DNA from: Nitrosomonadales bacterium
GTDB taxonomy: Bacteria; Pseudomonadota; Gammaproteobacteria; Burkholderiales; Gallionellaceae
Direction of reading: 5' to 3'
Length of the DNA: 64,000 nucleotides
Assembly (NCBI GenBank): GCA_016214695.1
Contig: JACRNY010000001.1
Location: forward strand, 930,001-994,000
Shown: in pieces, positions 18,009 through 27,640 of the stretch
How the letters are laid out: every line of letters starts with the position of its first letter
How positions within the stretch are numbered: the first letter of the stretch is position 1
Notes under the pieces: model-generated
What the model was told of the DNA's origin: nothing
The model's database searches: none
The model's input: only the letters and a program-made list of their open reading frames with translations
Made by a program: the position numbers and the translations under genes

Positions 18009-19366
18009 TCCGTATTGTCCTTGTCCGTGATGGACAAGCGCTCCATGCGATAGCGCAGGGCGCGGAACGTCACCCCGAGTATCTTGGCTGCAGCAGTGCG
18101 GTTGAAATGGGTCTGGTGCAGCGCCTCCAGGATGGCCTCGCGCTCGATCCGGTCAAGATAGTCCGTGAGCGGATACTTACCGGCGGTGCCATTCTTCGTC
18201 TCGTTTTGTGCCAGCTGCACCGGTATCAGTTGCAGATCATCCGGCGTGATGAGGCCGTCCTGACACAACGCCAGTGCGCGCTCGATGATGTTTTCCAGCT
18301 CGCGCACGTTCCCGGGAAAGTCGTATGCCGCAAGTTCGTGCAAAGCCTGCGGGGAAAATCGGGTAGCCGCATCACCGCGCAAGCGCTCCAGTATCCGTTC
18401 GGCAATCTCCGGCACATCCTCCCGCATCTCGCGCAAGGATGGCATCTGCAGGGAAATCACATTCAAACGGTAATAAAGGTCTTGCCTGAATGTCCCCTGC
18501 TGCACGCATTTGGCCAAATCATGGTGAGTTGCGCTGAGTATGCGTACATCGACCGCTTCCTCCTGCGTTGCCCCGACGCGGCGTATGCTTTTCTCCTGGA
18601 TGGCCCGCAACAGCTTGACCTGCATCGCCACCGGCAGATCAGCCACTTCATCAAGAAACAGGGTCCCCTGATTCGCCGCCTGGAAAAATCCCTCCCTATC
18701 CTTGTCTGCGCCGGTGAAAGCGCCCTTGCGGTAGCCGAAGAACTCGCTCTCCATCAGATTCTCGGGAATGGCGCCGCAGTTCACCGCAACAAAAGGCTGT
18801 TCACGCCGCGCACTTTTTTCCACGATCAGGCGCGCCGCCAGTTCCTTGCCGCTGCCGGACTCGCCGCTGATATGGACCGGTGCCTGACTGCGTGCCACGC
18901 GTCCGATCAGTTCGCGCGCCTGCGCCATGGCTGGGGAGCTACCCAACAGCATGCGCTCACCATCCCTGGGGGCAGCTGCCACTGCGGGCAGCCGGAGTGC
19001 CGAAGCGACCAATGTGCGCAACTGGTCCAGCGCCACCGGCTTGGAAAGATAATCGAAAGCGCCGGCCTTCAACACCGCCACGGCATTCTCGAGGTTGCCA
19101 TGCGCAGTGATCACCGCCACCGGCACATCCAGCCCGCGTTCTGCGATGTGGCGCACCACCTCCAGCCCATCGCCGTCCGGCATACGCATATCGGTCAGGC
19201 AAAGGTCGAAGTGATCGCTGTCCAGGCTTTGTCTGGCCTGCCGGACCCCCGCCGCACGCACCACCTCCAGCCCCATGCGTACCAGCGCCAGCTCCAGCAA
19301 CTCCAGGATGTCCGCCTCATCGTCCACCACCAGCACGCGCGGGACGGGCTTCGTTTCACGTTTCAT
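18005..19366 (-). CDS. pilR: NtrC-family sigma-54 response regulator, PilR-like
   Basis: The 453-residue protein has a receiver domain (phospho-acceptor Asp in LCLTDMRMPDGDG), a sigma-54-interacting AAA+ domain with Walker A GESGSGKE, the GAFTGA loop and Walker B TLFLDEVADLP, and a C-terminal Fis-type helix-turn-helix (NRTAAAKILGVTFRALRYRM). It activates promoters using RpoN. It overlaps the sensor gene by 11 bp and ampD by 4 bp. Similarity and gene order point to PilR; no pilin gene is in the window to confirm it. Confidence 0.8.
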   Translation of the reverse strand: MKRETKPVPRVLVVDDEADILELLELALVRMGLEVVRAAGVRQARQSLDSDHFDLCLTDMRMPDGDGLEVVRHIAERGLDVPVAVITAHGNLENAVAVLKAGAFDYLSKPVALDQLRTLVASALRLPAVAAAPRDGERMLLGSSPAMAQARELIGRVARSQAPVHISGESGSGKELAARLIVEKSARREQPFVAVNCGAIPENLMESEFFGYRKGAFTGADKDREGFFQAANQGTLFLDEVADLPVAMQVKLLRAIQEKSIRRVGATQEEAVDVRILSATHHDLAKCVQQGTFRQDLYYRLNVISLQMPSLREMREDVPEIAERILERLRGDAATRFSPQALHELAAYDFPGNVRELENIIERALALCQDGLITPDDLQLIPVQLAQNETKNGTAGKYPLTDYLDRIEREAILEALHQTHFNRTAAAKILGVTFRALRYRMERLSITDKDNTD

Positions 19367-20981
19367 TGTTGCTCCCAAACAAGATGCGGAAACAGGCGCC
19401 GCCATCCGGGGCCCGCCTGTATTCGATCGTTGCGCCATTCGCCTCGCATAGCTCGCGGGCGATATACAAGCCCAATCCGGTCCCGCCCGAATCCGTAGTG
19501 AAGAACGGCTCGAACAGTTTCTGCGCGGCATCGGCTGATACGCCAGGACCATCATCTTCGACCTCCAGCATCACCCGTCCTTCGTCGGAGGTGCTGGCGC
19601 GTATCCGCACGCTGCCGCTGCGGCGCTGACTATAACGCAAAGCGTTGCGGCACAGATTCCATAACACCTGTTCGAAATGCCCGTGATCGAAGCGCACCGA
19701 GCTCGATGGTTCGACACGCAGCTCGAACACCGCGCGCGACACCTGTTCGACCTGGCACAGGTTATCGATCAACTCTTCCAGCCGTACGGACAGATCCAGC
19801 TTCTCCGCCTGCACCCGGTCGCGGCGATTGACCTGCATCACGTCCTGCACGATACGGTTCAGACGCTTGGTATTGTCCAGAATGATCTGGAGCAAGCGCA
19901 CCTGCGCCGCATCGTGTTCCTGCTCCTTCAGCAATTCGGTTGCATAACTGATCGATGACAGCGGGTTGCGCACTTCGTGGGCGATGTTCGCGGTCAGGCG
20001 CCCCAATGCGGCGAGCTTGACCTGCTGTGCCTGTTCCTGCACCCGCTGCATATCCTCCAGCACCACCACCGCCCCCCAGAACCCATCACGCTGCACAGGC
20101 AGGAAACGGACCCGCACGGGGTGATTGGTCCCGGGCAGCCGCAAGACCTCGTGACCGAGCGCCTTGTTCTGGCGCCAGGCGGCGAACATCGCATCCAGCA
20201 AGGGAGAACTCTCGGCCAGGCTGACCCTGGCGTCCGCCGGAAAGACATAGCCCAGCAGTCTTCCCGCGCCCGGGTTCGATTGCCGCACGATCCCGCGCTC
20301 ATCCACCACCAGCACACCGTCCGGCATATCCTGGATCATCAGACGGTTGGCTTCGGCCATATTGGACAAGTCCACACCGCGCCGGAAGGCCAGCGTCTCG
20401 CTGGCAACGGCATACTTGGACATGGTGTGCGCCAGCCAGGCCACCGCAAAGTAGGATGTGCAGAGAATGCCCGTCTGGAAGAATTGCGCCAGCGTCCCGT
20501 CCCGGGTCAATACGCTATACCCATGCCCCAGCAGCATGGCGATACTGGCCAGCGCGGCAAAAAGCAGAGTGATGCGGCCGCGTCCTATCATCCCCGCCAG
20601 CGCCAACGATACCAGCAGCAGCATGCCCAGGTTGCCCTGGATACCGCCGCCGTAATAGGTCAGCAACGCCACCGCCGCAATGTCGGAACATATCTGGAAC
20701 GCCAACTGCAGCGTGGTGCGCGGTTTGCGCAGGCCGACCGCCAGCATCGATAGCAACACCAGTACCGTGTAGGCAACTGCAACCCAGAAGAAGAGCGACT
20801 GGTTGTGCTCGTTCGACGCGAACATCTCGCCGAACAGGCTCGGGACGAGCAGCAACACCCCGCCGAGTATCAGGCGATAGAGATTGAAGAAACTGATGGA
20901 CCGCCACAGACTCTCTTGCGACAACGGCGCGACCGTCTGCAAGACTGGGAAAAAACCGGTGAGGGATAGACTATCCCGCAT
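19356..20981 (-). CDS. pilS: Membrane sensor histidine kinase, PilS-like
   Basis: The protein of about 541 residues starts with several transmembrane helices (residues ~40-200), followed by a PAS domain (DMPDGVLVVDERGIVRQSNPG), the phosphorylated His box NIAHEVRNPLSS, the N box NLCRNALRYS and G boxes VEDDGPGVS and GGTGLGLYIA. The polytopic N-terminus and PAS match PilS. ATG 20981 was chosen; the open frame extends upstream through the next gene. It forms one transcript with the PP0621-like gene, pilR and ampD. Confidence 0.8.
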   Translation of the reverse strand: MRDSLSLTGFFPVLQTVAPLSQESLWRSISFFNLYRLILGGVLLLVPSLFGEMFASNEHNQSLFFWVAVAYTVLVLLSMLAVGLRKPRTTLQLAFQICSDIAAVALLTYYGGGIQGNLGMLLLVSLALAGMIGRGRITLLFAALASIAMLLGHGYSVLTRDGTLAQFFQTGILCTSYFAVAWLAHTMSKYAVASETLAFRRGVDLSNMAEANRLMIQDMPDGVLVVDERGIVRQSNPGAGRLLGYVFPADARVSLAESSPLLDAMFAAWRQNKALGHEVLRLPGTNHPVRVRFLPVQRDGFWGAVVVLEDMQRVQEQAQQVKLAALGRLTANIAHEVRNPLSSISYATELLKEQEHDAAQVRLLQIILDNTKRLNRIVQDVMQVNRRDRVQAEKLDLSVRLEELIDNLCQVEQVSRAVFELRVEPSSSVRFDHGHFEQVLWNLCRNALRYSQRRSGSVRIRASTSDEGRVMLEVEDDGPGVSADAAQKLFEPFFTTDSGGTGLGLYIARELCEANGATIEYRRAPDGGACFRILFGSNNET

Positions 20982-20986
20982 CGGGC

Positions 20987-21214
20987 CTACTTGGAGGTAT
21001 GTTCGCGCCGATGCGCATCGCTGCAATAGAAGTTGCCGCCGGCGAGGATGCTCTCGCTCTTGGGCAGATGCACACCGCATTTCGCGCAGCGCACCATCTC
21101 TTCAGCCTCGGCCTCTGCCGCCGCATCCTGCTGCCTGGGCGCCTTCCTGCGGTAAGCCCGCAACAGCAGGAAGACCACCACGATGACGGCCAGCAGAAAT
21201 AGTAAGCGACTCAT
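20987..21214 (-). CDS. PP0621-family small membrane zinc-ribbon-like protein
   Basis: The 75-residue protein has one N-terminal transmembrane helix (MSRLLFLLAVIVVVFLLL), a charged linker, then a treble-clef-like segment: CAKCGVHLPKSES and YCSDAHRREH provide three Cys and several His that could bind zinc. It resembles the PP0621 family commonly found next to pilS-type kinases. Function unknown. It ends 5 bp before the pilS start. Confidence 0.75.
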   Translation of the reverse strand: MSRLLFLLAVIVVVFLLLRAYRRKAPRQQDAAAEAEAEEMVRCAKCGVHLPKSESILAGGNFYCSDAHRREHTSK

Positions 21215-21249
21215 GCGGCTACTCCACAGAACGCCGCACACAGGCGGCT

Positions 21250-21300
21250 AACGGTCATGGCTAGTCGCCACCCCGGATGATGAAACTCACCATGACCGTT
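21250..21300. repeat. 11-bp perfect inverted repeat
   Basis: AACGGTCATGG (21250-21260) and CCATGACCGTT (21290-21300) flank a 29-bp loop between the PP0621-like gene and the tRNA. It could be a terminator stem for the upstream tRNA unit or an operator. There is no T-tract. Confidence 0.5.
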
Positions 21301-21374
21301 CCCCCTATCCAACTTTCCCCCGCACGCGGGAGAAAGGGCAAACGAATCGCTATGCGAGTTTCATGTTAACGAAT

Positions 21375-21451
<77 letters not shown>

Positions 21452-21462
21452 AATTGGTAAAA

Positions 21463-22425
21463 CTAAAATTGCCGCGTAGCGGCAAAGTTTGCTAATTCTA
21501 GCAGACACCGCTTGTATTTAGAATCGCCAAGTGCAGTTATCGCCGCACAAGCCGCCTCGGCCTCGCGCAAAGCCTGCTGGCGCGTGAATTCCAGCGCGCC
21601 CGTGGCATGGATGATCTCCAGCACTTCGGCGAACTTGCCCACATCACCCTGCTCGATCGCATCGCGCACCACTGCAGCCTGTGCCGGTGTGCCGTGCTGC
21701 ATGGCATGGATCAGCGGCAGCGTCGGCTTGCCCTCGGCCAGATCGTCGCCCAGATGCTTGCCGGTCTGCGCCTCGTCGGCGGAATAGTCCAGCACATCGT
21801 CGATCAGCTGGAACGCAGTACCCAGATGCATGCCGTATTTCGCGGCCGCCACTTCGTCCGCAGCCGATGTTTTGCCCAAGATAGCCCCCAGGCGCATCGC
21901 CGCCTCGAACAGCTTGGCCGTCTTGTAGTGGATGACGCGCATGTAGCTGGGCACATCCACATCGGCATCGTGGCAGTTGAGCAACTGCAGCACCTCGCCC
22001 TCGGCGATGACGTTGGTGGCGTCGGCCAGCGTCTGCATCACGCGCATCTCGCCCACATCCACCATCATCTGGAAGGCGCGCGAATAGAGGAAGTCGCCCA
22101 CCAGCACACTGGCGGCATTGCCGAACATCGCGTTCGCCGTCTCGCGCCCGCGGCGCAACTCGGACTCGTCCACCACATCGTCATGCAGCAGGGTCGCGGT
22201 ATGGATGAACTCCACCACCGCCGCCAGATCGTGATGATGCTTGCCCGAATAACCGAAAGCCTGCGCCGACAGCAGCACCAGCGCCGGACGCAAACGCTTG
22301 CCGCCGCTGTTGACGATGTATTCGCCGACCTGGTTGACCAGCGCCACCTCGGAATGCAGCCGCGCGCGGATCACCGCATCCACCGCCGCCATGTCCGCCG
22401 CGAGCAACTGTTTGAGATTGTTCAA
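21463..22425 (-). CDS. ispB: All-trans octaprenyl diphosphate synthase
   Basis: Makes the C40 polyprenyl side chain of ubiquinone from FPP and IPP. The 320-residue protein has the two Asp-rich motifs of trans-prenyltransferases: LLHDDVVDESE (first) and QLIDDVLDYS (second), plus GGKRLRPALV. The length of the product (octaprenyl versus another) is inferred from the family. It belongs functionally with ubiA and the UbiH-like hydroxylase elsewhere in the window. Confidence 0.93.
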   Translation of the reverse strand: MNNLKQLLAADMAAVDAVIRARLHSEVALVNQVGEYIVNSGGKRLRPALVLLSAQAFGYSGKHHHDLAAVVEFIHTATLLHDDVVDESELRRGRETANAMFGNAASVLVGDFLYSRAFQMMVDVGEMRVMQTLADATNVIAEGEVLQLLNCHDADVDVPSYMRVIHYKTAKLFEAAMRLGAILGKTSAADEVAAAKYGMHLGTAFQLIDDVLDYSADEAQTGKHLGDDLAEGKPTLPLIHAMQHGTPAQAAVVRDAIEQGDVGKFAEVLEIIHATGALEFTRQQALREAEAACAAITALGDSKYKRCLLELANFAATRQF

Positions 22426-22508
22426 AGATTTTCCTGTTCTGAAGCGTGACTGCCAGATGGCGCGTGTACGCGCTCTTTATTGCAAGAGCGGCATTGTCGC
22501 ACAAAGCA

Positions 22509-23777
22509 CTAGCGGCTGATAAGCACCTCGCGTCGCCGCAGGTACAGGCCCAGACCCACGCCCACCACGCAAAGTGCCGCCATGTAGTGCACTGGCGCCA
22601 TTGCATCCAGGGGCAACAGACGGCTGACCAGCACCGGAGTCAGGCCGCCAAAGATGGCGTAGGCCACGTTATACGAGAAGGACAGGCCGGAGAAACGCAC
22701 CACGGGCGGAAAGGCCTGCACCGCCGTGCTCGGAACCACGCCGATCACGCCGACGAAGAACCCACACAAGGCATACGCCCAGTAGATGTCATCCGGTGCC
22801 AAGCCCAGACGCTGGTAGAGCAGCCACGAGCTCGCCCCCAGCGCGATGCAGCCGAGCGCCAGCACGCGCCCCGCGCCGAACCTGTCCGCCAGCGCGCCGA
22901 ATACGATGCAGCCGATGCTCAGGAACAGTGTCGCGACACTGTTGGCCTGCAAGGCGGTCACCGCGGGGATGGCATACAGCTTCTGGATCAGCGTCGGCGT
23001 CATCAGGATCATCACCACCACGGCGGCCGAGAGCAGCCAGGTCATGAGCATGGTGAGTACGATGGCCGGCCGGTGCTCGCGCACCACCGTCTTCAGCGGC
23101 AACTCATTGGCCAGTTGCTGGCGCGCCTGCATCTCCCTGAACACTGGCGTCTCATGCAGGTACTGGCGCAGCCACACCGACACCAGACCGAACACGCCAC
23201 CGAGGATGAAGGGAATGCGCCAGCCTTCAGCCAGCAAGGCGGCAGGATCATAGGAACGGTTAATAGCGGTCGCCACCAGCGAGCCGAGCAGGATGCCGCC
23301 GGTCAATCCCGCGGTCAGCGTGCCGCAGGCGAAACCGACATGGCGTTGCGGCACATGCTCGGAGACGAACACCCATGCGCCCGGCACTTCGCCGCCGATG
23401 GCCGCACCCTGCATCACGCGCAGGGCCAGCAACAGCAAGGGCGCAGCAATGCCGATGCTGGCGTAGGTCGGCAGCAGGCCGATGGCCAGCGTCGGAATCG
23501 CCATCAGGAAAATGCTCAGCATGAACATCTTCTTGCGCCCGAGCAGGTCGCCGAAATGCGCCATGATGATGCCTCCCAATGGTCGCGCCAGATAACCGAC
23601 CGCGAAGATGCCGTAGGTCTGCGTCTGGCGCAGCCATTCCGGCATGTCGGGCGGGAAGAACAGTTGCGCGATGGTCGCGGCGAAGAATACGAAGATGATG
23701 AAGTCGTAGAACTCCAGCGTGCCGCCCAGGGCGGCCAGCGTCAGTGTGCGGTAGTCGCTGCGGTTCAAACTAGACAC
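22509..23777 (-). CDS. MFS transporter, metabolite:H+ symporter (ProP-like) type
   Basis: The 422-residue protein has twelve predicted membrane helices. The MHS subgroup is suggested by LGGTLEFYDFIIFVF at the first helix, the loop GDLLGRKKMFMLSI after helix 2 and RVMQGAAIGGEVPGAWVFV. Substrates of this subgroup include proline/betaine, citrate and other organic acids; none can be chosen here. The start is GTG 23777, with GGAGG about 6 bp upstream and an 8-bp overlap with the stop of the preceding gene, so it is translated with the glycan genes above it. Confidence 0.8.
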   Translation of the reverse strand: MSSLNRSDYRTLTLAALGGTLEFYDFIIFVFFAATIAQLFFPPDMPEWLRQTQTYGIFAVGYLARPLGGIIMAHFGDLLGRKKMFMLSIFLMAIPTLAIGLLPTYASIGIAAPLLLLALRVMQGAAIGGEVPGAWVFVSEHVPQRHVGFACGTLTAGLTGGILLGSLVATAINRSYDPAALLAEGWRIPFILGGVFGLVSVWLRQYLHETPVFREMQARQQLANELPLKTVVREHRPAIVLTMLMTWLLSAAVVVMILMTPTLIQKLYAIPAVTALQANSVATLFLSIGCIVFGALADRFGAGRVLALGCIALGASSWLLYQRLGLAPDDIYWAYALCGFFVGVIGVVPSTAVQAFPPVVRFSGLSFSYNVAYAIFGGLTPVLVSRLLPLDAMAPVHYMAALCVVGVGLGLYLRRREVLISR

Positions 23778-24378
23778 GGGAAGCCTCCCTCCATTGTTTC
23801 CACCATTGCCTGACCAGCGCCGATACGGCATAGATACCCAGCCACGGGTCGATCAGGTAATCCCACAGATTGGGCGACTCATACCAGCCGATGCTCCATG
23901 CCGCCACCGCCAGTGCGATGCCCAGAGCCAGCAGCATCGAATGACGCAGCGCCGACCAACCCGCGAAACCGAGCAGCGCCAGCATGAACCACAGGTTGCC
24001 GTAACCCAGCCGATAGGGATCGAACATACTGAAACCCAGCACAAAGGGATAGAACAAGGCCGCGGCAGTGGCGATCGCTCTCAGGGTCTGCAAGCGATCC
24101 GTGTCCTCCACCATGGCGCGACCGCTCAGGGTGCGCACCAGCGCCAGCAGCAAGAACACCAGCGTGAGTACGCTCAGGTCACCGGTGATGCCGCGCACCA
24201 CTCCGGCCAGCGACAATCCCCACACGGGGAGTGACAGCAGCGCCAGCGCTGCCGCCGATGCGGCCATGCGCTGCATCGGCGGCAGCGCTTGCACGCGCGG
24301 GATGCGCACGAGCAGGGCAAACACGGCCAGCGTGGCGCCGCACAGCCCGGTCAGGTCAGTGTCCAGCTGCATAGGCAT
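23770..24378 (-). CDS. Unknown polytopic membrane protein
   Basis: The 202-residue protein is almost entirely hydrophobic, with about six predicted helices (for example TLVFLLLALVRTL, LWFMLALLGFAGWSAL, SMLLALGIALAVAAW). No family was recognised. The open frame overlaps the sialidase-like gene upstream (23 bp) and the MFS gene downstream (8 bp), so it belongs to the same transcript and probably the same process. ATG 24378 is supported by GGAGA just upstream. Confidence 0.65.
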   Translation of the reverse strand: MPMQLDTDLTGLCGATLAVFALLVRIPRVQALPPMQRMAASAAALALLSLPVWGLSLAGVVRGITGDLSVLTLVFLLLALVRTLSGRAMVEDTDRLQTLRAIATAAALFYPFVLGFSMFDPYRLGYGNLWFMLALLGFAGWSALRHSMLLALGIALAVAAWSIGWYESPNLWDYLIDPWLGIYAVSALVRQWWKQWREASRV

Positions 24379-25768
24379 CTTTCTCCAGGCGCAGCTTCAG
24401 CCAGGTTTGATCGAACGTGACATGTTTGATGAAAACACGGTTCCAGGTATAGCTCAGATGGAAATCGCCGTTGTCCGCCCGGATCAGATAAGGATAGGAG
24501 AACTCGAAGCCGCAGCCGCCGTCGGCGCGCACCCGCGCCTTGGCCGACTCCACGTATTCGGTCAGCGTCGCCGCCGGCGCCTGGGCCAGACGCCGGTCGG
24601 AATTCTGCAACAGCCCCTGCACGATATTCAGGCATTGTTTCTCGTCCAGCTTCTTGTCACGCACCACGCGCATCTCTTCCAGACGATGCAGCTCCTTCCA
24701 GTTGCGCCCGCCATCCGCCGACGACATCAGAGACAGGCTGTCGCGCCCCTGCTCCTGATGGTTCAGCACGCCCAGCAGACGACCATCCGGCAGCACCGTG
24801 GCAGACAAGGCGGCGTCCGGATTGGGAAACGAGGACTTCTCCACCGCACCCCAATGCTCGCCGCCGTCCCGGGTGGCGATACTGCGTGCCAGGTGCGGAT
24901 TGTCCTTGCCTGAATAACGCGTGAGGACCAGCGCTTCGCGCGCGCTGCGCACCAGCACCACCGGCTGCAGGGTGCCCTGTCCGGCTCTTGCCAGCCGCTG
25001 CTTGTCGATCACGTTGCCTGCCGCATCCAGATGCAGCATCTCGGCGAACTTGCTGATGAACTCGTGATACACCGGCAGACCCATCGTCCCGTCGGCGTAA
25101 AGAAAGGGGGCACTTTTCACCAGCGTGCTGATGTTGATGAACGGCGAGGTGATCAGGCGGCGCGGTGCGCTCCAGCTCTCGCCTTCATCGAGCGACTTCA
25201 TCACGGTGATGGAACTGCCCGCCCAGCCGCCCAGCGACACGGTCACGTAGAACAGGTGCAGGCTGCCGTCCGCTGCGCGTCCCACCACAGGGTTGCCGAG
25301 TTTGGCGACATAGCGATGCAGTGCGCGTTGCGTGCTGTCGCGGCTGGCAACCACCTGCTCTGCACCCCACTGCCCCTGCGCCGGGTCGAACAGCGCAGTG
25401 TTGATAGTCACATCGGATGCGCCTTCGCGGCTGCCGGAGAACCAGAAAGCGCGGATGCGACCATCCTTCAGCTCGATGAGGGAAGAAGCATGCGTCTGCG
25501 CATGCAAGCGCGAGGATGCCAGGTGGCTGACATAACGGCCGCGTGCTGCGCGCTGTTTTTCGGCCAGGAGCTCGCGATATTGCCTGCGCGTCAACGGCTT
25601 CTTTTCCGTCACCACAGGCTGGGGAGCCACCTCGAAGACAGGCATGCGAAACCCGAACGCCGGTACCGGCTGCTGCCAGGCCTTGTTCAGGCCGAGGCCG
25701 AAGGCCAGCAACACCGCGGCCAGCGCCAGATAGCGCATCACCATGCCGCCCCCGTCATCGGCATTCAC
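24356..25768 (-). CDS. Sialidase-like (BNR/Asp-box) exported protein
   Basis: The 470-residue protein has an N-terminal hydrophobic segment (MRYLALAAVLLAFGLGL) that is a signal peptide or anchor, then a six-bladed propeller-type domain. Three Asp boxes are visible: SLDEGESW, TRDGGEHW and SADGGRNW. The family includes sialidases and other surface glycosidases; sialic acid need not be the substrate. GTG 25768 is chosen because AGGA lies 6 bp upstream; ATG 25744 is an alternative. It overlaps the GT39 gene by 14 bp, tying it to cell-surface glycan work. Confidence 0.8.
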   Translation of the reverse strand: MNADDGGGMVMRYLALAAVLLAFGLGLNKAWQQPVPAFGFRMPVFEVAPQPVVTEKKPLTRRQYRELLAEKQRAARGRYVSHLASSRLHAQTHASSLIELKDGRIRAFWFSGSREGASDVTINTALFDPAQGQWGAEQVVASRDSTQRALHRYVAKLGNPVVGRAADGSLHLFYVTVSLGGWAGSSITVMKSLDEGESWSAPRRLITSPFINISTLVKSAPFLYADGTMGLPVYHEFISKFAEMLHLDAAGNVIDKQRLARAGQGTLQPVVLVRSAREALVLTRYSGKDNPHLARSIATRDGGEHWGAVEKSSFPNPDAALSATVLPDGRLLGVLNHQEQGRDSLSLMSSADGGRNWKELHRLEEMRVVRDKKLDEKQCLNIVQGLLQNSDRRLAQAPAATLTEYVESAKARVRADGGCGFEFSYPYLIRADNGDFHLSYTWNRVFIKHVTFDQTWLKLRLEKDAYAAGH

Positions 25769-27476
25769 TCCTGATCCTGGCGGGCGGTGTCAGCGATTTG
25801 GCCGTGGATTCGATCAGCACTTCCTTGACGAAGAGATGCTCGAACACCTTGCCTTCCAGCAGCATCTGTTTGATCTCGGGCGCGTACTGGCGGCCATTGA
25901 TCTCCAGGCGCTCGCCGATCACCTTGCACTCGGCGCAGGGTTTCTCCTGCAAGCCCATGCGCGCGGCGAACACGCGGAAGCGTTTCGCCAGCGACTCGGC
26001 GTTCACGCCTTCCAGATGGTCGTAATAGCCCAGCACGTTCGCCCCCGGTAGCAGGAAGCGGTGGCCCTCGTCCTTGCCGATGAACTTGTTGCACGGCACC
26101 CACACGTCCTTGCCTGCCAGCGACTGCTGCACCTCGGCGCTGAAGTTACCGCGCGCACCGTCGAAGGGGTGCAGGAAAGAAGCCAGCGTGAGATAGGTCA
26201 GCAGCATCACCACGTTCACCAGCAGGCGCGTGTAGCGCGCGAAGAAAATTCCCGCCAGCAACAAAGCCGTAGTGACGACCAGCAATGTCCAGTAGGTCCA
26301 GTCGTAAAGCGCGCCACCGCTCTCGTCCTGCAGGCGCAGCGACATGCGCACCAGCAGCGCCAGCACCAGTCCCGCCATCAGCAGCGCGCCGACGAACCAC
26401 TTGCGGTCGATCCTGTCCCAGTAGAACGCCATCAACACCGCCAGCGCGGGCATCGCTTCGAGCAGATAGCGCGCCGAACGCTGGCTGGCCAGGCTGAACA
26501 TGAAGAACAGCGCCGCCATCCAGATCCACAGGTATTTCTCGGCATCGGTGGTCTGCTTGCGCTGGCGGAACGCTGTCCAGAACAGGCCGAGCACCGGCAG
26601 ACCCAACAGGCCCGCGTTCTGCGCATAGCCCAGCGACAGGCTCCAGATGCTGCTCGGCCCCCACAGCATGGTGCCGAGATAGTTTCCGCTCTGCACCTTG
26701 CCCATGTTCTCCTTCCAGAAGAACTCGTTCCATAGTCCGACCGTGTCCGGCTCCAGCAGGAACCACAGGCCGAACACCAGCAGGCCGATCACGCCGGTGA
26801 TGACGGGCTTCCAGGAATCGCGCAGCAGGAACTCGCGCCAGCGGTACTGGCGATGGTGCAGATACCACCAGCTCAGACCGAGACCGACCGGCAGCACGAA
26901 GAAGAAAGATTTATAGAGAAGCCCCACCCCGGTGAGCAGACCCATCGCCACAGGGATCCAGAAGCGCGACTCGAAGGTGAACGGCCGCCAATATATAAGA
27001 GTGAAGAACGGCAGGAACAGCCAGAACACGATACCGGGATCGGTCAGGTAAGGCCGCCCGAAACGGTAGGTGCTGAAGAAAGCGAGGAAGGTGAGCAACG
27101 CGACGAAACCGGTCTCGGTCTTGCCGGTCAGCCGCTTTGCCAGCAGGAACACCAGCAGCGAAGTGAGCAGGGTGTAGATCACGCTGGGATAGCGCAGATG
27201 CCACAGGTCCCACTGCTGGCCCCAGTCGGTCGCGGCGATGGCATGCCAGAACATCATGGGCGGCTTGAAGTTGCGGCCGTAGTCCAGCTCCGATTGCAGC
27301 GGCAACCAGTGGCCGCTCTCCGCGGTCATGCGCGCGACGTGGACGTACAGGTATTCGTCGCTGTTCTTGGGGATATGCTGGCTGCCCAGCCCGTAGAAAT
27401 AGACGAACACGGCGAGCAGGCTCGCCAGGATGAACCACGTCAGCCGCAAACGCGCATCGCGATTTGAATTGAGCAT
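25755..27476 (-). CDS. GT39/ArnT-like membrane glycosyltransferase
   Basis: The 573-residue protein has about a dozen membrane helices in the first 450 residues. The first periplasmic loop carries the acidic motif IPKNSDEYLYVHVARM, typical of GT39/GT83 enzymes that transfer a sugar from polyprenyl phosphate to lipid A or proteins. A soluble C-terminal domain (~residues 460-573) contains a CAEC pair. It heads the minus-strand run GT39, sialidase-like, membrane protein, MFS and is divergent from an epimerase and a GT2 that could supply the lipid-linked sugar. Confidence 0.82.
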   Translation of the reverse strand: MLNSNRDARLRLTWFILASLLAVFVYFYGLGSQHIPKNSDEYLYVHVARMTAESGHWLPLQSELDYGRNFKPPMMFWHAIAATDWGQQWDLWHLRYPSVIYTLLTSLLVFLLAKRLTGKTETGFVALLTFLAFFSTYRFGRPYLTDPGIVFWLFLPFFTLIYWRPFTFESRFWIPVAMGLLTGVGLLYKSFFFVLPVGLGLSWWYLHHRQYRWREFLLRDSWKPVITGVIGLLVFGLWFLLEPDTVGLWNEFFWKENMGKVQSGNYLGTMLWGPSSIWSLSLGYAQNAGLLGLPVLGLFWTAFRQRKQTTDAEKYLWIWMAALFFMFSLASQRSARYLLEAMPALAVLMAFYWDRIDRKWFVGALLMAGLVLALLVRMSLRLQDESGGALYDWTYWTLLVVTTALLLAGIFFARYTRLLVNVVMLLTYLTLASFLHPFDGARGNFSAEVQQSLAGKDVWVPCNKFIGKDEGHRFLLPGANVLGYYDHLEGVNAESLAKRFRVFAARMGLQEKPCAECKVIGERLEINGRQYAPEIKQMLLEGKVFEHLFVKEVLIESTAKSLTPPARIRSECR

Positions 27477-27640
27477 AGGACCAGACTTTTATCAAATGCG
27501 GGCGCCCAAAACGGCGGCCCTTGTTGACCGCGCCGACTCGCAAAATGGCCGGAGGCGCGGCGCGGCATGGTAGCATGGAAGCCTCGTTTCGAGCGATTCC
27601 CGCCCGGACGGACGACCCCGAACAGACAGAAAGGAACACC

